From the NCBI RefSeq assembly GCF_003259905.1, contig NZ_QLMG01000005.1, positions 62,001 to 126,000 of the forward strand: a DNA stretch of 64,000 bases, written 5' to 3'. The stretch is from Salipiger aestuarii. GTDB lineage: Bacteria; Pseudomonadota; Alphaproteobacteria; Rhodobacterales; Rhodobacteraceae. The position numbers and the translations under genes were made by a program. Under the pieces are notes generated by a model. The model made no database searches. It saw nothing but the letters and a program-made list of their open reading frames with translations, and was not told the DNA's origin. Shown piece after piece: positions 46,182 through 55,797 of this stretch. Position 1 is the stretch's first letter, and every line of letters starts with the position of its first letter.

Positions 46182-47633
46182 ATGAGCGATTTCGACTATG
46201 ATCTGTTTGTCATCGGCGGCGGCTCTGGCGGTGTTCGCGCGGCGCGTGTCGCCGCCGGTGAAGCCGGGGCCAAGGTGGCGCTGGCCGAGGCGGATCGCTA
46301 TGGCGGCACCTGCGTCATCCGGGGCTGCGTTCCCAAGAAGCTGATGGTGTTCGCCAGCGAATACGGATCGGTGGTCGAGGATGCGCGCGGTTACGGCTGG
46401 GATCTGGCCGAAGGCGGCTTTGACTGGTCCGGCTTTCAGGGCAGGCTTTCGGCTGAACTTGACCGGCTGGAAGGGGTCTATCGCACCCTGCTGAAGAACG
46501 CCGGGGTCGACAGCTACGATGCGCGCGCCAGCCTGGTCGATGCCCATACCGTGAGCCTGTCCACCGGCGAACGCTTTACCGCAAAGCATATTCTTGTCGC
46601 CACCGGTGGTCACCCGGTTCGCCCCGAAGTGCCCAACGCGCATCTTGGCATCGTCAGCGACGACATCTTCACCCTGCCGACGCTGCCCAAAAGCATCCTG
46701 ATTGTCGGCGGCGGCTATATCGCCTGCGAGTTCGCCTGCATCCTGCATGGCCTTGGCGTCGAAGTGACGCAGTTTTATCGCGGCGCCCAGATCCTGCGCG
46801 GCTTCGACGAAGAAGCGCGCGGCCTGATTGCCGACGCCATGCAGGAGCGCGGCATCAAGCTGCACCTGGGCACCGACATCGTGGAAATGCGCTGTGCGAC
46901 CGATGACGATATGTCCGGCGACAGCCAGGGCGCGGTGTCCATGGGCACACCGATGCACGAGGCGGCGCCCGACGCGCCACAGGGCGCGGACGGCCCGATC
47001 TGGGTCAAGGCCACCAATAGCGAAACACGGGTGTTCGACCTTGTGTTCTTTGCCACCGGGCGCAAACCCAACACCGACGGCATCGGTCTGCAAGAGGCCG
47101 GGGTGGAACTGGGGCGCAAGGGCGAGGTCATCGTGGACGCCTACAGCCGCACCGCCGTGCCGTCGATCTGGGCCATCGGCGACGCCACCGACCGCGTCAA
47201 CCTGACCCCGGTCGCGATTCGCGAAGGCATGGCGTTCGTGGAAACGGCGTTCAAGAACAACCCCACCAGGGTCGACCACGACCTGATCCCGTCGGCGGTG
47301 TTCACCCAGCCGGAGTTCGGCACCGTGGGCCTGTCCGAGGAAGAGGCCCGCGACCGTGGCCCGATCGAGGTGTACGCCACCTCGTTCCGCCCGATGATGA
47401 CCGCCTTTGCCGGGCGCCCCGACCGGGTGCTGATGAAACTGATCGTCTGCAAGGACACGCGCCGGGTTCTGGGCTGCCACATCGTGGCCCCCGGTGCGGG
47501 CGAAATGATCCAGCTGGCGGGCATCGCGATCGGGATGGGCGCGACCAAGGAAGACTTTGACAGGACCGTGGCCGTACATCCGACCATGTCCGAAGAAATC
47601 GTGACAATGCGCAATCCGACCCGGACGGCTTGA
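46182..47633 (+). CDS. gor: Glutathione-disulfide reductase
   Basis: A 483-residue FAD enzyme reducing GSSG with NADPH. The redox-active disulfide is Cys44-Cys49 in GGTCVIRGCVPKK; FAD-binding GGGSGGVRAARVAA (residues 12-25) and NADP-binding GGGYIACEFACI follow, and the C-terminal VAVHPTMSEE holds the catalytic His-Glu pair. A roughly 25-residue polar insertion near residues 245-275 is not found in the E. coli enzyme. Start MSDFDYD at 46182. Confidence 0.95.
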   Translation: MSDFDYDLFVIGGGSGGVRAARVAAGEAGAKVALAEADRYGGTCVIRGCVPKKLMVFASEYGSVVEDARGYGWDLAEGGFDWSGFQGRLSAELDRLEGVYRTLLKNAGVDSYDARASLVDAHTVSLSTGERFTAKHILVATGGHPVRPEVPNAHLGIVSDDIFTLPTLPKSILIVGGGYIACEFACILHGLGVEVTQFYRGAQILRGFDEEARGLIADAMQERGIKLHLGTDIVEMRCATDDDMSGDSQGAVSMGTPMHEAAPDAPQGADGPIWVKATNSETRVFDLVFFATGRKPNTDGIGLQEAGVELGRKGEVIVDAYSRTAVPSIWAIGDATDRVNLTPVAIREGMAFVETAFKNNPTRVDHDLIPSAVFTQPEFGTVGLSEEEARDRGPIEVYATSFRPMMTAFAGRPDRVLMKLIVCKDTRRVLGCHIVAPGAGEMIQLAGIAIGMGATKEDFDRTVAVHPTMSEEIVTMRNPTRTA

Positions 47634-47701
47634 ATCCGCGCAACGAATGCACAGGTTATCGCTGGACCAGGGTATCCAGAGGGAAAGAGGGACAGGAGTT
47701 C

Positions 47702-48844
47702 ATGGCAGGAAACAGCGGCGGCCCTTGGGGCAGCGGTGGCAATCAGGGCGGTTCCCGCCCGCCGGAAAACGGCGGCGGCGGCAATCGCGGCGGGCGCAGG
47801 CCCGATGATCCGCAGATCCCCGAGATCGACGAGCTGATGAAAAAGGGTCAGGAACGGCTGCGCGTGCTTATGGGCGGGCGCGGTGGCGGCAACGGATCCG
47901 GCGCGCCCTCGGGCGGGTCGGGCGGCCCTGGCTTCGGCAAGGGAACCGTGGCGATTGCCGCGCTCGGGGCATTGGCCATCTGGGCGTACATGAGCTTTTA
48001 TACCGTGCGCCCCGAAGAGCAGTCGGTTGAACTGTTCCTGGGCAAGTACAGCTCGACCGGAGAGCCGGGCCTGAATTTCGCACCTTGGCCGTTCGTCACC
48101 GCCGAGGTGGTGAACGTGACGTCGGAACGCACCGAAACCATCGGTGGCGCGCGCGGGGGGGATTCCAACGGGCTGATGCTGACCACCGACGCCAATATCG
48201 TCGATATCGAATTTCAGGTGGTCTGGAACATTTCGGATCCCTCGCGTTTGCTGTTCAACATCAGTGACCCGCAGCTGACCGTTCAGGCAGTGTCCGAGGC
48301 CGTCATGCGCGAGATCATCGCCGCGTCGAACCTTGCGCCGATCCTCAACCGTGACCGGGGCCTGATCGCAGACACCGCCATGGAACAGATCCAGGCAACG
48401 CTTGACGAATACGAAAGCGGAATCAACGTGGTGCGGGTGAACCTCGACACCGCTGACCCACCGCGGGAAGTGATCGACGCCTTCCGCGAAGTGCAGGCGG
48501 CCGAACAGGAACGCGACCGGCTGGAACGTCAGGCGGATGCCTATGCCAACCGCGTTGTCGCCGAGGCGCGCGGTGACGCGGCGCAGATTCGCGAAGAGGC
48601 CGAAGGCTATCGCGCGCAGCAGGTCAACCAGGCCGTCGGTGAGGCCTCGCGCTTCCTTGCGGTGCGCGAGGAATACGCCAAGGCGCCCGAAGTCACCCGC
48701 CGCCGTCTTTACCTGGAGACGATGGAACGGGTGCTGGGCGATGTCGACAAGACCATCCTCGACCAGGGGGTGACCGGCGACAGCGGCGTGGTGCCCTATT
48801 TGCCGCTCAACGAACTCAACCGTCGTCCGGCAGGGGGGAACTGA
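47702..48844 (+). CDS. hflK: FtsH protease activity modulator HflK
   Basis: A 380-residue membrane protein that, with HflC, forms large cage-like complexes regulating FtsH. A Gly/Pro-rich cytoplasmic N-terminus (1-75) precedes one membrane segment (about 78-100) and a periplasmic SPFH/band-7 domain, then a long coiled-coil (REVQAAEQERDRLERQADAY). The order gor-hflK-hflC-DUF2065-Do protease is commonly seen in this group. Start at 47702, with AGGAG a little close at three bases. Confidence 0.95.
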   Translation: MAGNSGGPWGSGGNQGGSRPPENGGGGNRGGRRPDDPQIPEIDELMKKGQERLRVLMGGRGGGNGSGAPSGGSGGPGFGKGTVAIAALGALAIWAYMSFYTVRPEEQSVELFLGKYSSTGEPGLNFAPWPFVTAEVVNVTSERTETIGGARGGDSNGLMLTTDANIVDIEFQVVWNISDPSRLLFNISDPQLTVQAVSEAVMREIIAASNLAPILNRDRGLIADTAMEQIQATLDEYESGINVVRVNLDTADPPREVIDAFREVQAAEQERDRLERQADAYANRVVAEARGDAAQIREEAEGYRAQQVNQAVGEASRFLAVREEYAKAPEVTRRRLYLETMERVLGDVDKTILDQGVTGDSGVVPYLPLNELNRRPAGGN

Positions 48845-48847
48845 TCC

Positions 48848-49912
48848 ATGCGCAAGACAGCTTACATTCTGCCCGCTGTGGTGGTTGTTCTGGTGCTTTT
48901 CCTGTCGTCGATCTTTGTGGTGGACGAACGCGAAAAGGCGCTGGTGCTTCAGTTCGGCCAGATCCGCGCCGTCAAGGAAGAACCCGGCCTGGCGTTCAAG
49001 ATTCCGTTTATCCAGGAGGTCGTGTATTACGATGACCGCATCCTGTCGCTTGACACCGACACCATCGAGGTGACGCCCTCGGACGACCGCCGCCTCGTGG
49101 TCGATGCCTTCGCGCGTTATCGGATCGCCGATGTGGTGCAGTTCCGGCAGGCCGTTGGCGTGGGCGGACTGCGTACCGCCGAAGATCGCCTTTCGGGTAT
49201 CCTCAACGCGCAGATCCGCGAAGTGCTGGGCGCCGATCAGGTAACGTCCGATGTGATCCTGTCCGCCGACCGCCGCCAGTTTTCCAACCGTATCCGCGAT
49301 GCGGCGCGGGTTTCGGCACGCTCGCTGGGGCTTGATGTGGTGGACGTGCGGCTCAAGCAGACCAACCTGCCGTCGCAGAACCTTGAGGCGACGTTTGCCC
49401 GGATGCGCGCCGAACGCGAACGCGAAGCCGCTGACGAGATCGCGCGCGGTAACGAAGCCGCGCAACGGGTCCGGGCGCTGGCCGACCGGACCGTGGTGGA
49501 AACCCGCTCTGCGGCGCAGCGTGATGCGGACGTGACGCGCGGCGAGGCCGATGCGGAACGCAACGGCATCTTTGCCGAAGCCTTTGGGTCCGATCCCGAG
49601 TTCTTTGCCTTTTATCGGTCGCTTCAGGCCTATGAAACCGCATTGACCGGCGATAATTCGCGGATGGTGATGACGCCTGACAGCGAGTTCTTCGAGTATT
49701 TCAAGAACCAGGGCGCCCAGGTCGTCGTTCCGGAAAGCGCCGCGCCCGAGGCCCCGGAGTCCGAAGATGCCGCCGAGGCGGAGCCTGAAGCGCCAGCCCC
49801 TGCCGCTGCAGCCCCTGCGGCACCGTCCCCCGATGCACCGTCCCCCGATGCACCGGACACTGAAGTACCCGCCTCCGGCGCACCTGCACCCGAGGCGCCC
49901 GTATCGGAATGA
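48848..49912 (+). CDS. hflC: FtsH protease activity modulator HflC
   Basis: A 354-residue SPFH-domain partner of HflK. One N-terminal transmembrane helix (residues 7-25) is followed by the band-7 domain with EEPGLAFKIPFIQEVVYYDDR and a charged coiled-coil. After the domain (from about 295) comes a 60-residue Pro/Ala/Glu tail with imperfect SPDAP-like repeats, not part of the E. coli protein and probably disordered. It begins three bases after hflK and overlaps the next gene by four (ATGA). Confidence 0.94.
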   Translation: MRKTAYILPAVVVVLVLFLSSIFVVDEREKALVLQFGQIRAVKEEPGLAFKIPFIQEVVYYDDRILSLDTDTIEVTPSDDRRLVVDAFARYRIADVVQFRQAVGVGGLRTAEDRLSGILNAQIREVLGADQVTSDVILSADRRQFSNRIRDAARVSARSLGLDVVDVRLKQTNLPSQNLEATFARMRAEREREAADEIARGNEAAQRVRALADRTVVETRSAAQRDADVTRGEADAERNGIFAEAFGSDPEFFAFYRSLQAYETALTGDNSRMVMTPDSEFFEYFKNQGAQVVVPESAAPEAPESEDAAEAEPEAPAPAAAAPAAPSPDAPSPDAPDTEVPASGAPAPEAPVSE

Positions 49913-50100
49913 CAGCGGCGGATATCGGCACGGGGATTGCTATGGTTCTCGTCATCGAGGGGCTGGTGTACGCACTGGCCCCTTCGCTTGTCGAGCGTCT
50001 GCTGGAGGCGCTGCGGCTGATGCCGATCGACGCGCGTCGCGCGCTTGGTCTGGCGACACTGGCAACGGGCATGCTGCTGCTATGGATATTTCGGGGCTAG
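49909..50100 (+). CDS. DUF2065 small membrane protein
   Basis: A 63-residue protein with two hydrophobic segments (about 8-25 and 45-62) around RLLEALRLMPIDARRALGL. This is the DUF2065 (YjeT) family, regularly encoded after hflC and assumed to act with HflKC, although no function is proven. Start ATGA overlaps the hflC stop. Confidence 0.9.
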   Translation: MTAADIGTGIAMVLVIEGLVYALAPSLVERLLEALRLMPIDARRALGLATLATGMLLLWIFRG

Positions 50101-50274
50101 GGACGCGGTCGGCCCCCCCCGGTGCCGCGTGGCTGTTTGCGATGCGCATCGATCGGGGGCGCCGCCCTTGCCGCGGCGATCAAGTGGCCGCGGCCGGTCG
50201 CCGGAACTGCCATGCAACGTGCGGGCACGGCGCTTTTGTCGCCATTCCCAGTCTGTTTCAGCGGGGCGTGGTGG

Positions 50275-51729
50275 TCAGGCCGCTGATCGTGACGCCGACT
50301 CGGATTGCACCGTCCAGCCTGGTATTTGCTCGGCATAGCGCACCTGCGACAGCTGCCCGGTGATGTCCTGCACCACGCGCGCGATGGTGTCCACCGCGTC
50401 AGAGGTCTGTTCGACCATGGCGGCATTGCTCTGAGTGATCCGGTCGAGATCGCCGATGCTCTGGCTGATTTCATCCAGTCCCTTGGCCTGTTCGCTCGAT
50501 CCTTCGGTGATGCTGTTCAGCACGTCGAACATGGTGTCGAAACTGTCGACCACGCTGATAAGCGAGCCGCGTGCGCGTTCCACCAGCACCGCGCCGTCGT
50601 TGACCTGTTCCGAGCTGGACTGGATCAGGGTGCGGATTTGGCTTGCCGCTTCGGACGAATTGGCGGCAAGGGTGCGCACCTCGCCGGCGACCACGGCAAA
50701 GCCGCGGCCCGCGTCACCGGCGCGCGCCGCCTCGACCCCGGCGTTCAGCGCCAGTAAGTTGGTCTGAAAGGCGATGTCGTCGATCAGGCCGATGATCTGC
50801 GCGATCTTTTCCGACGAGCGTCTGATTTCGGTCATCACATCGGCAGCGGTCTCGACCTGACTGGCGCTTTCCTTCATCTCGCGCTGCGAGTTGTCGAAAA
50901 AGCTGCGCGTCTCGTGCGTCTTCTGGCTGCTGTCCCTCACGCTTTCGTTTATCATCTGCATTGCTGCGGTCGTTTCTTCCAGCGACGCGGCCTGACTTGA
51001 TGTGCGCCGCGACAGCTCGCCGGCGGACTGGCCGACCTGTCCGACCACATTCTGCATCTGCGTCATCGAATGCGAAACGGTGCTGACGATATTGCCGAGG
51101 CTGCGCGTGGCGCCGTTGAGTTTCTGACGCACGGGATCGTAGACCAGCGGATAATTGCTTTCGCCGGGACCGGGGACCACATGTGACAGGTCGCCCCGCG
51201 CGAGCGCGTCGATGCCGTCAGACACATGGCCAAGCGCGATCTGCTGCTCTTCTCCCCAGACGCGGAACGTGACGGTGGTGACCTGTTCGATGTCCAGCGC
51301 AAAGGCGCGGCTGAGCACGCCGGCCATGCGCCGCCACCGGCGTCCCGACGGGCCGATCATCTTCAGGGCGACCCGTGACAGGAAACGCTCCAGTAGGTCC
51401 GACGTGGCATGCGCGTAGGAGGACATGTAAAGTTCGAGCGGCAGGTTGATCGCCGCGTGCACCCGCCCGATCCGTTCGATCGAGGCGAAATAATCGGCGT
51501 TCAGATCGCCGTTCAACATACGGGTCCAGTGTATTTTTTGCGCATTGCGCGCTTGGTTCATGCTGTCGTCGGATTTAAAGAAAAGGGCGGCGTCGGGTTG
51601 CGCTCTTGTCCTGTCGTAGAATGCGTCAAGCACATGATCCAATTGGGGCACCAGGATACGCCCCGCATCGGCGAGATCCTTCAATTCAGCATTGTTCAGC
51701 CCGAAGCGCGCAAGCTGTGTTTCCGACAT
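50275..51729 (-). CDS. Globin-coupled methyl-accepting chemotaxis protein (HemAT-like)
   Basis: A 484-residue soluble chemoreceptor. Residues 1-160 form a protoglobin domain; [20 protein letters not shown] holds the proximal haem ligand His91. No transmembrane segment is present. A HAMP-like stretch (about 180-210) leads to the MCP signalling domain with the hairpin tip [27 protein letters not shown]. It should sense oxygen (or NO/CO) through haem and signal to CheA. The start at 51729 (MSETQLARF) is favoured over upstream codons. It lies opposite in direction between the hflKC cluster and the Do protease gene. Confidence 0.92.
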   Translation of the reverse strand: MSETQLARFGLNNAELKDLADAGRILVPQLDHVLDAFYDRTRAQPDAALFFKSDDSMNQARNAQKIHWTRMLNGDLNADYFASIERIGRVHAAINLPLELYMSSYAHATSDLLERFLSRVALKMIGPSGRRWRRMAGVLSRAFALDIEQVTTVTFRVWGEEQQIALGHVSDGIDALARGDLSHVVPGPGESNYPLVYDPVRQKLNGATRSLGNIVSTVSHSMTQMQNVVGQVGQSAGELSRRTSSQAASLEETTAAMQMINESVRDSSQKTHETRSFFDNSQREMKESASQVETAADVMTEIRRSSEKIAQIIGLIDDIAFQTNLLALNAGVEAARAGDAGRGFAVVAGEVRTLAANSSEAASQIRTLIQSSSEQVNDGAVLVERARGSLISVVDSFDTMFDVLNSITEGSSEQAKGLDEISQSIGDLDRITQSNAAMVEQTSDAVDTIARVVQDITGQLSQVRYAEQIPGWTVQSESASRSAA

Positions 51730-51989
51730 GTTCAAGGGATCCAAAATATTTCTGTCAGATCGACAGGGATAAGCGCCAATGCTTTTGAATTTCTTATCGC
51801 GACCAAAAATATGCCGGTGTCCGGACGGCGCGGCGCTCTCGCCCGGTCCACGGTGGTTCACATGCACTTGAGCCGTTGCAACCTTTTATTTCGTGGTCAG
51901 CGCGCATCACTATGTTAGCCTCACCAAAAAGAAGGCAGGACAGCCGCGCGCGCCCGGGCGTGGCGCTTGTCGCAACAAAGGAGTTCCAG

Positions 51990-53465
51990 GTGAAACCCTT
52001 AGCACTTGCTGAAACACAAGACGCGCGACCGCTCCGGCTGTTCTGGCTGGCGACGCTGTCGATCTTCCTGATCGTGTCGCAATCGCTCATGGCGCGCGCG
52101 CAAGGCATCCCCGAGAGCTTCGCGGATCTTGCCGACCGGATCAGCCCCTCGGTGGTGAACATCACCACATCGACCATGGTCGCGGGACGCACCGGCCCGC
52201 AGGGCATCGTTCCCGAAGGGTCGCCCTTCGAAGATTTCTTTCGCGAATTCCAGGACCGCAACGGCGGCGAAGGCGGTCAGCGCCCGCGCCGCTCTTCGGC
52301 GCTGGGGTCCGGGTTCGTGATTTCGGAAGACGGCTACATCGTCACCAACAACCACGTCATCGAAGGCGCCGACGAAATCGAGATCGAATTCTTCGAAGGC
52401 TTCATCCTTCCGGCGGAACTGGTGGGGACCGACCCCAACACCGACATCGCCCTCTTGAAGGTCGAGGCGGACGAGCCGCTGAAATACGTCTCGTTCGGTG
52501 ACAGCGACATCGCGCGCGTCGGCGATTGGGTGATGGCGATGGGCAACCCGCTGGGGCAGGGATTTTCGGTGTCCGCCGGGATCGTGTCGGCCCGCAACCG
52601 CGCGCTGTCGGGCACCTATGACGACTACATCCAGACCGACGCCGCGATCAACCGCGGCAATTCGGGCGGCCCGCTGTTCAACATGAACGGCGAGGTGATC
52701 GGCGTGAACACCGCAATCCTGTCGCCCAACGGCGGCTCCATCGGCATCGGCTTTTCGATGGCATCCAACGTGGTGCAAAAGGTCGTCACGCAGCTCAAGG
52801 AATTCGGCGAGACCCGTCGCGGCTGGCTGGGTGTGCGTATCCAGGACGTGACCCCCGACATGGCCGAGGCGCTTGGTCTTGCCTCGTCAACCGGCGCCAT
52901 GGTGTCGGACGTGCCCGAAGGTCCGTCGAAGGAAGCGGGCATGAAAGCCGGCGACGTTATCGTCAAGTTCGACGGCAAGGACGTTGCCGACACGCGCCAG
53001 TTGGTGCGCATCGTCGGCAACACCGAAGTCGGCAAGTCGGTGCGCGTGGTGGTGAACCGCAACGGCACGACCGAAACCCTGCTGGTGACCCTTGGCCGGC
53101 GCGAAGAGGCCGAGCGCACCTTCCCGGCCAGCCAGCAGCTGGGCCCCGAGGACGAGCCGGCGGAGAGCCAGCTCATGGGGCTGACGCTGTCGCCGCTGAC
53201 CACCGAGCTGCGTGCGGAAATGGGGCTTTCCGACGGCGCGACCGGGCTTGCGGTCACCGCCGTGGACGAGAACTCCGAGGCCTTTGAAAAGGGTCTGCGC
53301 GGCGGGGACGTGATCACCGAAGCCGGTCAGGCCCAGGTGCTCAGCATCTCTGATCTTGAAAGCAAGATCGACGAGGCGCGCGAAGCGGGCCGCAAGTCGA
53401 TTCTGCTGCTGGTGCGCCGCGGGGGCGATCCGCGCTTTGTGGCGCTGACGCTCGAAGACAACTGA
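51990..53465 (+). CDS. Do family periplasmic serine endopeptidase (DegP/HtrA)
   Basis: A 491-residue periplasmic protease-chaperone. An N-terminal hydrophobic segment (residues 16-36) acts as signal peptide or anchor. The catalytic triad is His122 (TNNHVIEG), Asp152 (NTDIALL) and Ser225 (RGNSGGPL). Two PDZ domains follow (about 285-375 and 395-485). A GTG at 51990 with AAGGAG six bases away decides the start; upstream ATGs lack support. It degrades or refolds misfolded envelope proteins and fits functionally beside HflKC. Confidence 0.95.
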   Translation: MKPLALAETQDARPLRLFWLATLSIFLIVSQSLMARAQGIPESFADLADRISPSVVNITTSTMVAGRTGPQGIVPEGSPFEDFFREFQDRNGGEGGQRPRRSSALGSGFVISEDGYIVTNNHVIEGADEIEIEFFEGFILPAELVGTDPNTDIALLKVEADEPLKYVSFGDSDIARVGDWVMAMGNPLGQGFSVSAGIVSARNRALSGTYDDYIQTDAAINRGNSGGPLFNMNGEVIGVNTAILSPNGGSIGIGFSMASNVVQKVVTQLKEFGETRRGWLGVRIQDVTPDMAEALGLASSTGAMVSDVPEGPSKEAGMKAGDVIVKFDGKDVADTRQLVRIVGNTEVGKSVRVVVNRNGTTETLLVTLGRREEAERTFPASQQLGPEDEPAESQLMGLTLSPLTTELRAEMGLSDGATGLAVTAVDENSEAFEKGLRGGDVITEAGQAQVLSISDLESKIDEAREAGRKSILLLVRRGGDPRFVALTLEDN

Positions 53466-53491
53466 CCCGGCGTACCGCACGTCTGGACCGG

Positions 53492-53521
53492 GGGGCGCGA
53501 CCGCGAGGGACGCGCCCCTTT
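53492..53521 (+). terminator. Intrinsic terminator of the Do protease gene
   Basis: Stem GGGGCGCG (53492-53499) with CGCGCCCC (53511-53518), followed by TTT. It begins 27 bases after the stop. Confidence 0.82.
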
Positions 53522-53553
53522 GCCATGGGCGAGGACGCGCCCCTTTACCATGG
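53507..53553. repeat. Tandem duplication with a 25-base period
   Basis: GGACGCGCCCCTTTGCCATGG and GGACGCGCCCCTTTACCATGG lie 25 bases apart. The right half of the terminator is therefore duplicated together with its T-run. The second copy lacks its own left stem arm. Confidence 0.8.
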
Positions 53554-53927
53554 AGGGAAATCGAGCCGGCAGGGCAAAGGGGCAGGCCTGTGGAGTCCGG
53601 CCCTGCGGATCGGCCCCGCCAGATTCAAGCAGTCGGATCCAACCAGCCAGGGCCGGCCCGTCGCCGGCCCGTCAGATCCGCCCGAGCGTTGTCTGAAACA
53701 GCGTACCTGCGGCAAGGGATACGGACGCCGATGCAAAGTGGTCGTATTCTTCGCGGCAGGTGACGACCGTCACCCTGACCCGCGCGCCAGCTGGACTGGC
53801 TGGCAAACGATGCCCCGGATCAGGCGGAAACGGCAAGGCTGGATACGGTGGACATGGCGGGTACCGGGCACGGGGACCGATCCCCAAGGATGCCATGGAA
53901 CCTGTTAACGGCGCGCCAGGATGGGAC

Positions 53928-54452
53928 TCAGACCTCGTCGATCTGATCGACAGGGGTGGCGAGGATGCCAAGCGCGCGCGCGGTTTCCAGCGACAGCTGA
54001 CCGCTGGGAAGACCGCGCTGTGCCTGCCATGTGCGGATGGCGGCGGTGGTGGGAGCATCCAGCCTGGCGCTGATCGCCGCATCGAAGTAGCCGCGCGCCG
54101 CGAGGGCGCGTTGCAGGGTGGCGACCATTTCGGCGGTGAACTGCTCGGGGCAGGGGCTGGCAAAGATCAGCTCTTCGCGCGGTGTGACGACCCGCGGCAC
54201 GGGCGCGCGGCGGTATATGGGGGGGCGGATGACCGTGCCATCCTCGGCGATCTCGGCCTGAATGACCTGCACTTCGCCCATGACGTGTTCATAGACCGCC
54301 GGCGTGACCTCTCGCGCCTGGCATGTCCCGTCGGCGAGCCTTTCGGGGCGGGGGGCGTCGATGTCGGGCCAGGGATTGTCGTCGGGCAGGGGGGTCTCGC
54401 AGGCAGCGAGGCTTAGCGCCAGGGCGGCGGCGAGGAGGGGCAGGCGGGTCAT
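53928..54452 (-). CDS. Peptidoglycan-binding domain lipoprotein
   Basis: A 174-residue exported lipoprotein. The signal peptide ends in LAAC with lipidation at Cys18. The C-terminal 60 residues (TAEMVATLQRALAARGYFDA through GLPSGQLSLETARALGI) form a PG_binding_1 fold. Between them is a region with a conserved CPEQF cysteine. It is probably anchored in the outer membrane and in contact with the cell wall. No partner gene is adjacent. Confidence 0.85.
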   Translation of the reverse strand: MTRLPLLAAALALSLAACETPLPDDNPWPDIDAPRPERLADGTCQAREVTPAVYEHVMGEVQVIQAEIAEDGTVIRPPIYRRAPVPRVVTPREELIFASPCPEQFTAEMVATLQRALAARGYFDAAISARLDAPTTAAIRTWQAQRGLPSGQLSLETARALGILATPVDQIDEV

Positions 54453-54618
54453 CTGCTCGGGCCTTCGGGTGAACTGCGCGTCTGGTGGCGGTTTTGCAAG
54501 CAGGGTAGCGGGTTTGGCGCCGGGGGGGAAGCGGTCGGATCATGGGCGGCAGGCGGCGGGAAACGGGGGAAATATGCGCGGCGGGGCGGCGGGGGCTGGC
54601 GCCGGACGGCGCGGCTGA

Positions 54619-54984
<366 letters not shown>

Positions 54985-55043
54985 ACCGGGCGCCGCGCCT
55001 GCCGTTTCGCGGGTGGGCCGGGCTTGCCCGCGGCGCGTGGCTG

Positions 55044-55718
55044 ATGTCGGGCCTGTGGCTGGCGGGGGCTGCCGCGGCGCAGACCGTCGTTTCGGCCAGC
55101 TATGACGAGCCGGTCTCGCGCTACGATCATGGCGTTCTTGGGGATGCGATCGAATGGGGCACGTTGCGGCTGGGCCTCACGGACGGGCGTATGATTGCCG
55201 TGCGGCTTTCCAAGACGCGGGTGTTCGAAGACTTGGCCCCCCGTCTGGTCGATCTGGGTGATCGGGTGGCGGCGATGGTGGTCGAGACGGATGTGTCGCT
55301 TGGGGCGAGGGTGGCGCTGTACGGGCCGGACGGGTTGATCGCGGCGGGTCCATTCATCGGTCGGCGGCATCGCTGGCTGGCGCCTGTGGGGGCGGCGGAT
55401 CTAGACGGCGACGGGCGGATCGAGGTCGCCTATGTCGACCGCCCGCACCTGGCGCGCGTGCTGAGGGTCTTGCGCTATGTGCCGGGCCAGTCTGCGTTGC
55501 AGCCGGTTGCGGACGCGTCGGGGTTTGCCAATCATCGCATCGGCCGGGACCGGATTGCGGGCGGGCTGCGCGACTGCGGCGCCGGCCCCGAGATGGTGCT
55601 GCCCGACGGCGACTGGGAACATGTGATGGCGGTTCGACTGGTTCAGGAGTCGCTGACGGTTGCCACGCTCGGGCCTTATGACGCGGGGGCGCTGGACCGC
55701 GCCCTGCGTTGCCAATGA
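55044..55718 (+). CDS. FG-GAP/VCBS repeat protein, exported
   Basis: A 224-residue probably periplasmic protein. A calcium-binding-like DLDGDGRIEVAY motif (about residues 116-127) identifies an FG-GAP/integrin-like repeat. The ATG at 55044 gives a short signal peptide (MSGLWLAGAAAAQ). The in-frame sequence further upstream to 54981 would add a good positively charged signal start but has only CTG codons, so the true start is uncertain. It directly follows the ferredoxin gene and may be co-transcribed. Function unknown. Confidence 0.75.
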   Translation: MSGLWLAGAAAAQTVVSASYDEPVSRYDHGVLGDAIEWGTLRLGLTDGRMIAVRLSKTRVFEDLAPRLVDLGDRVAAMVVETDVSLGARVALYGPDGLIAAGPFIGRRHRWLAPVGAADLDGDGRIEVAYVDRPHLARVLRVLRYVPGQSALQPVADASGFANHRIGRDRIAGGLRDCGAGPEMVLPDGDWEHVMAVRLVQESLTVATLGPYDAGALDRALRCQ

Positions 55719-55797
55719 CCGGGCCGATCGTGATACCGGGCGTAACGGGTGAAGTTGGGTCTTTGCTTTCCGCGCGCGCCGGACTAGTCAGAACACC

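Larger units (their letters stand above)
53466..53927. other. Intergenic stretch after the Do protease gene
   Basis: These 462 bases hold the protease terminator (53492-53521) and a 25-base tandem duplication. The remaining part is GC-rich without any credible gene: the open frames are of chance composition. Two palindromic segments (GGCCGGCCCGTCGCCGGCC near 53653) could be RNA structures. Confidence 0.55.
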
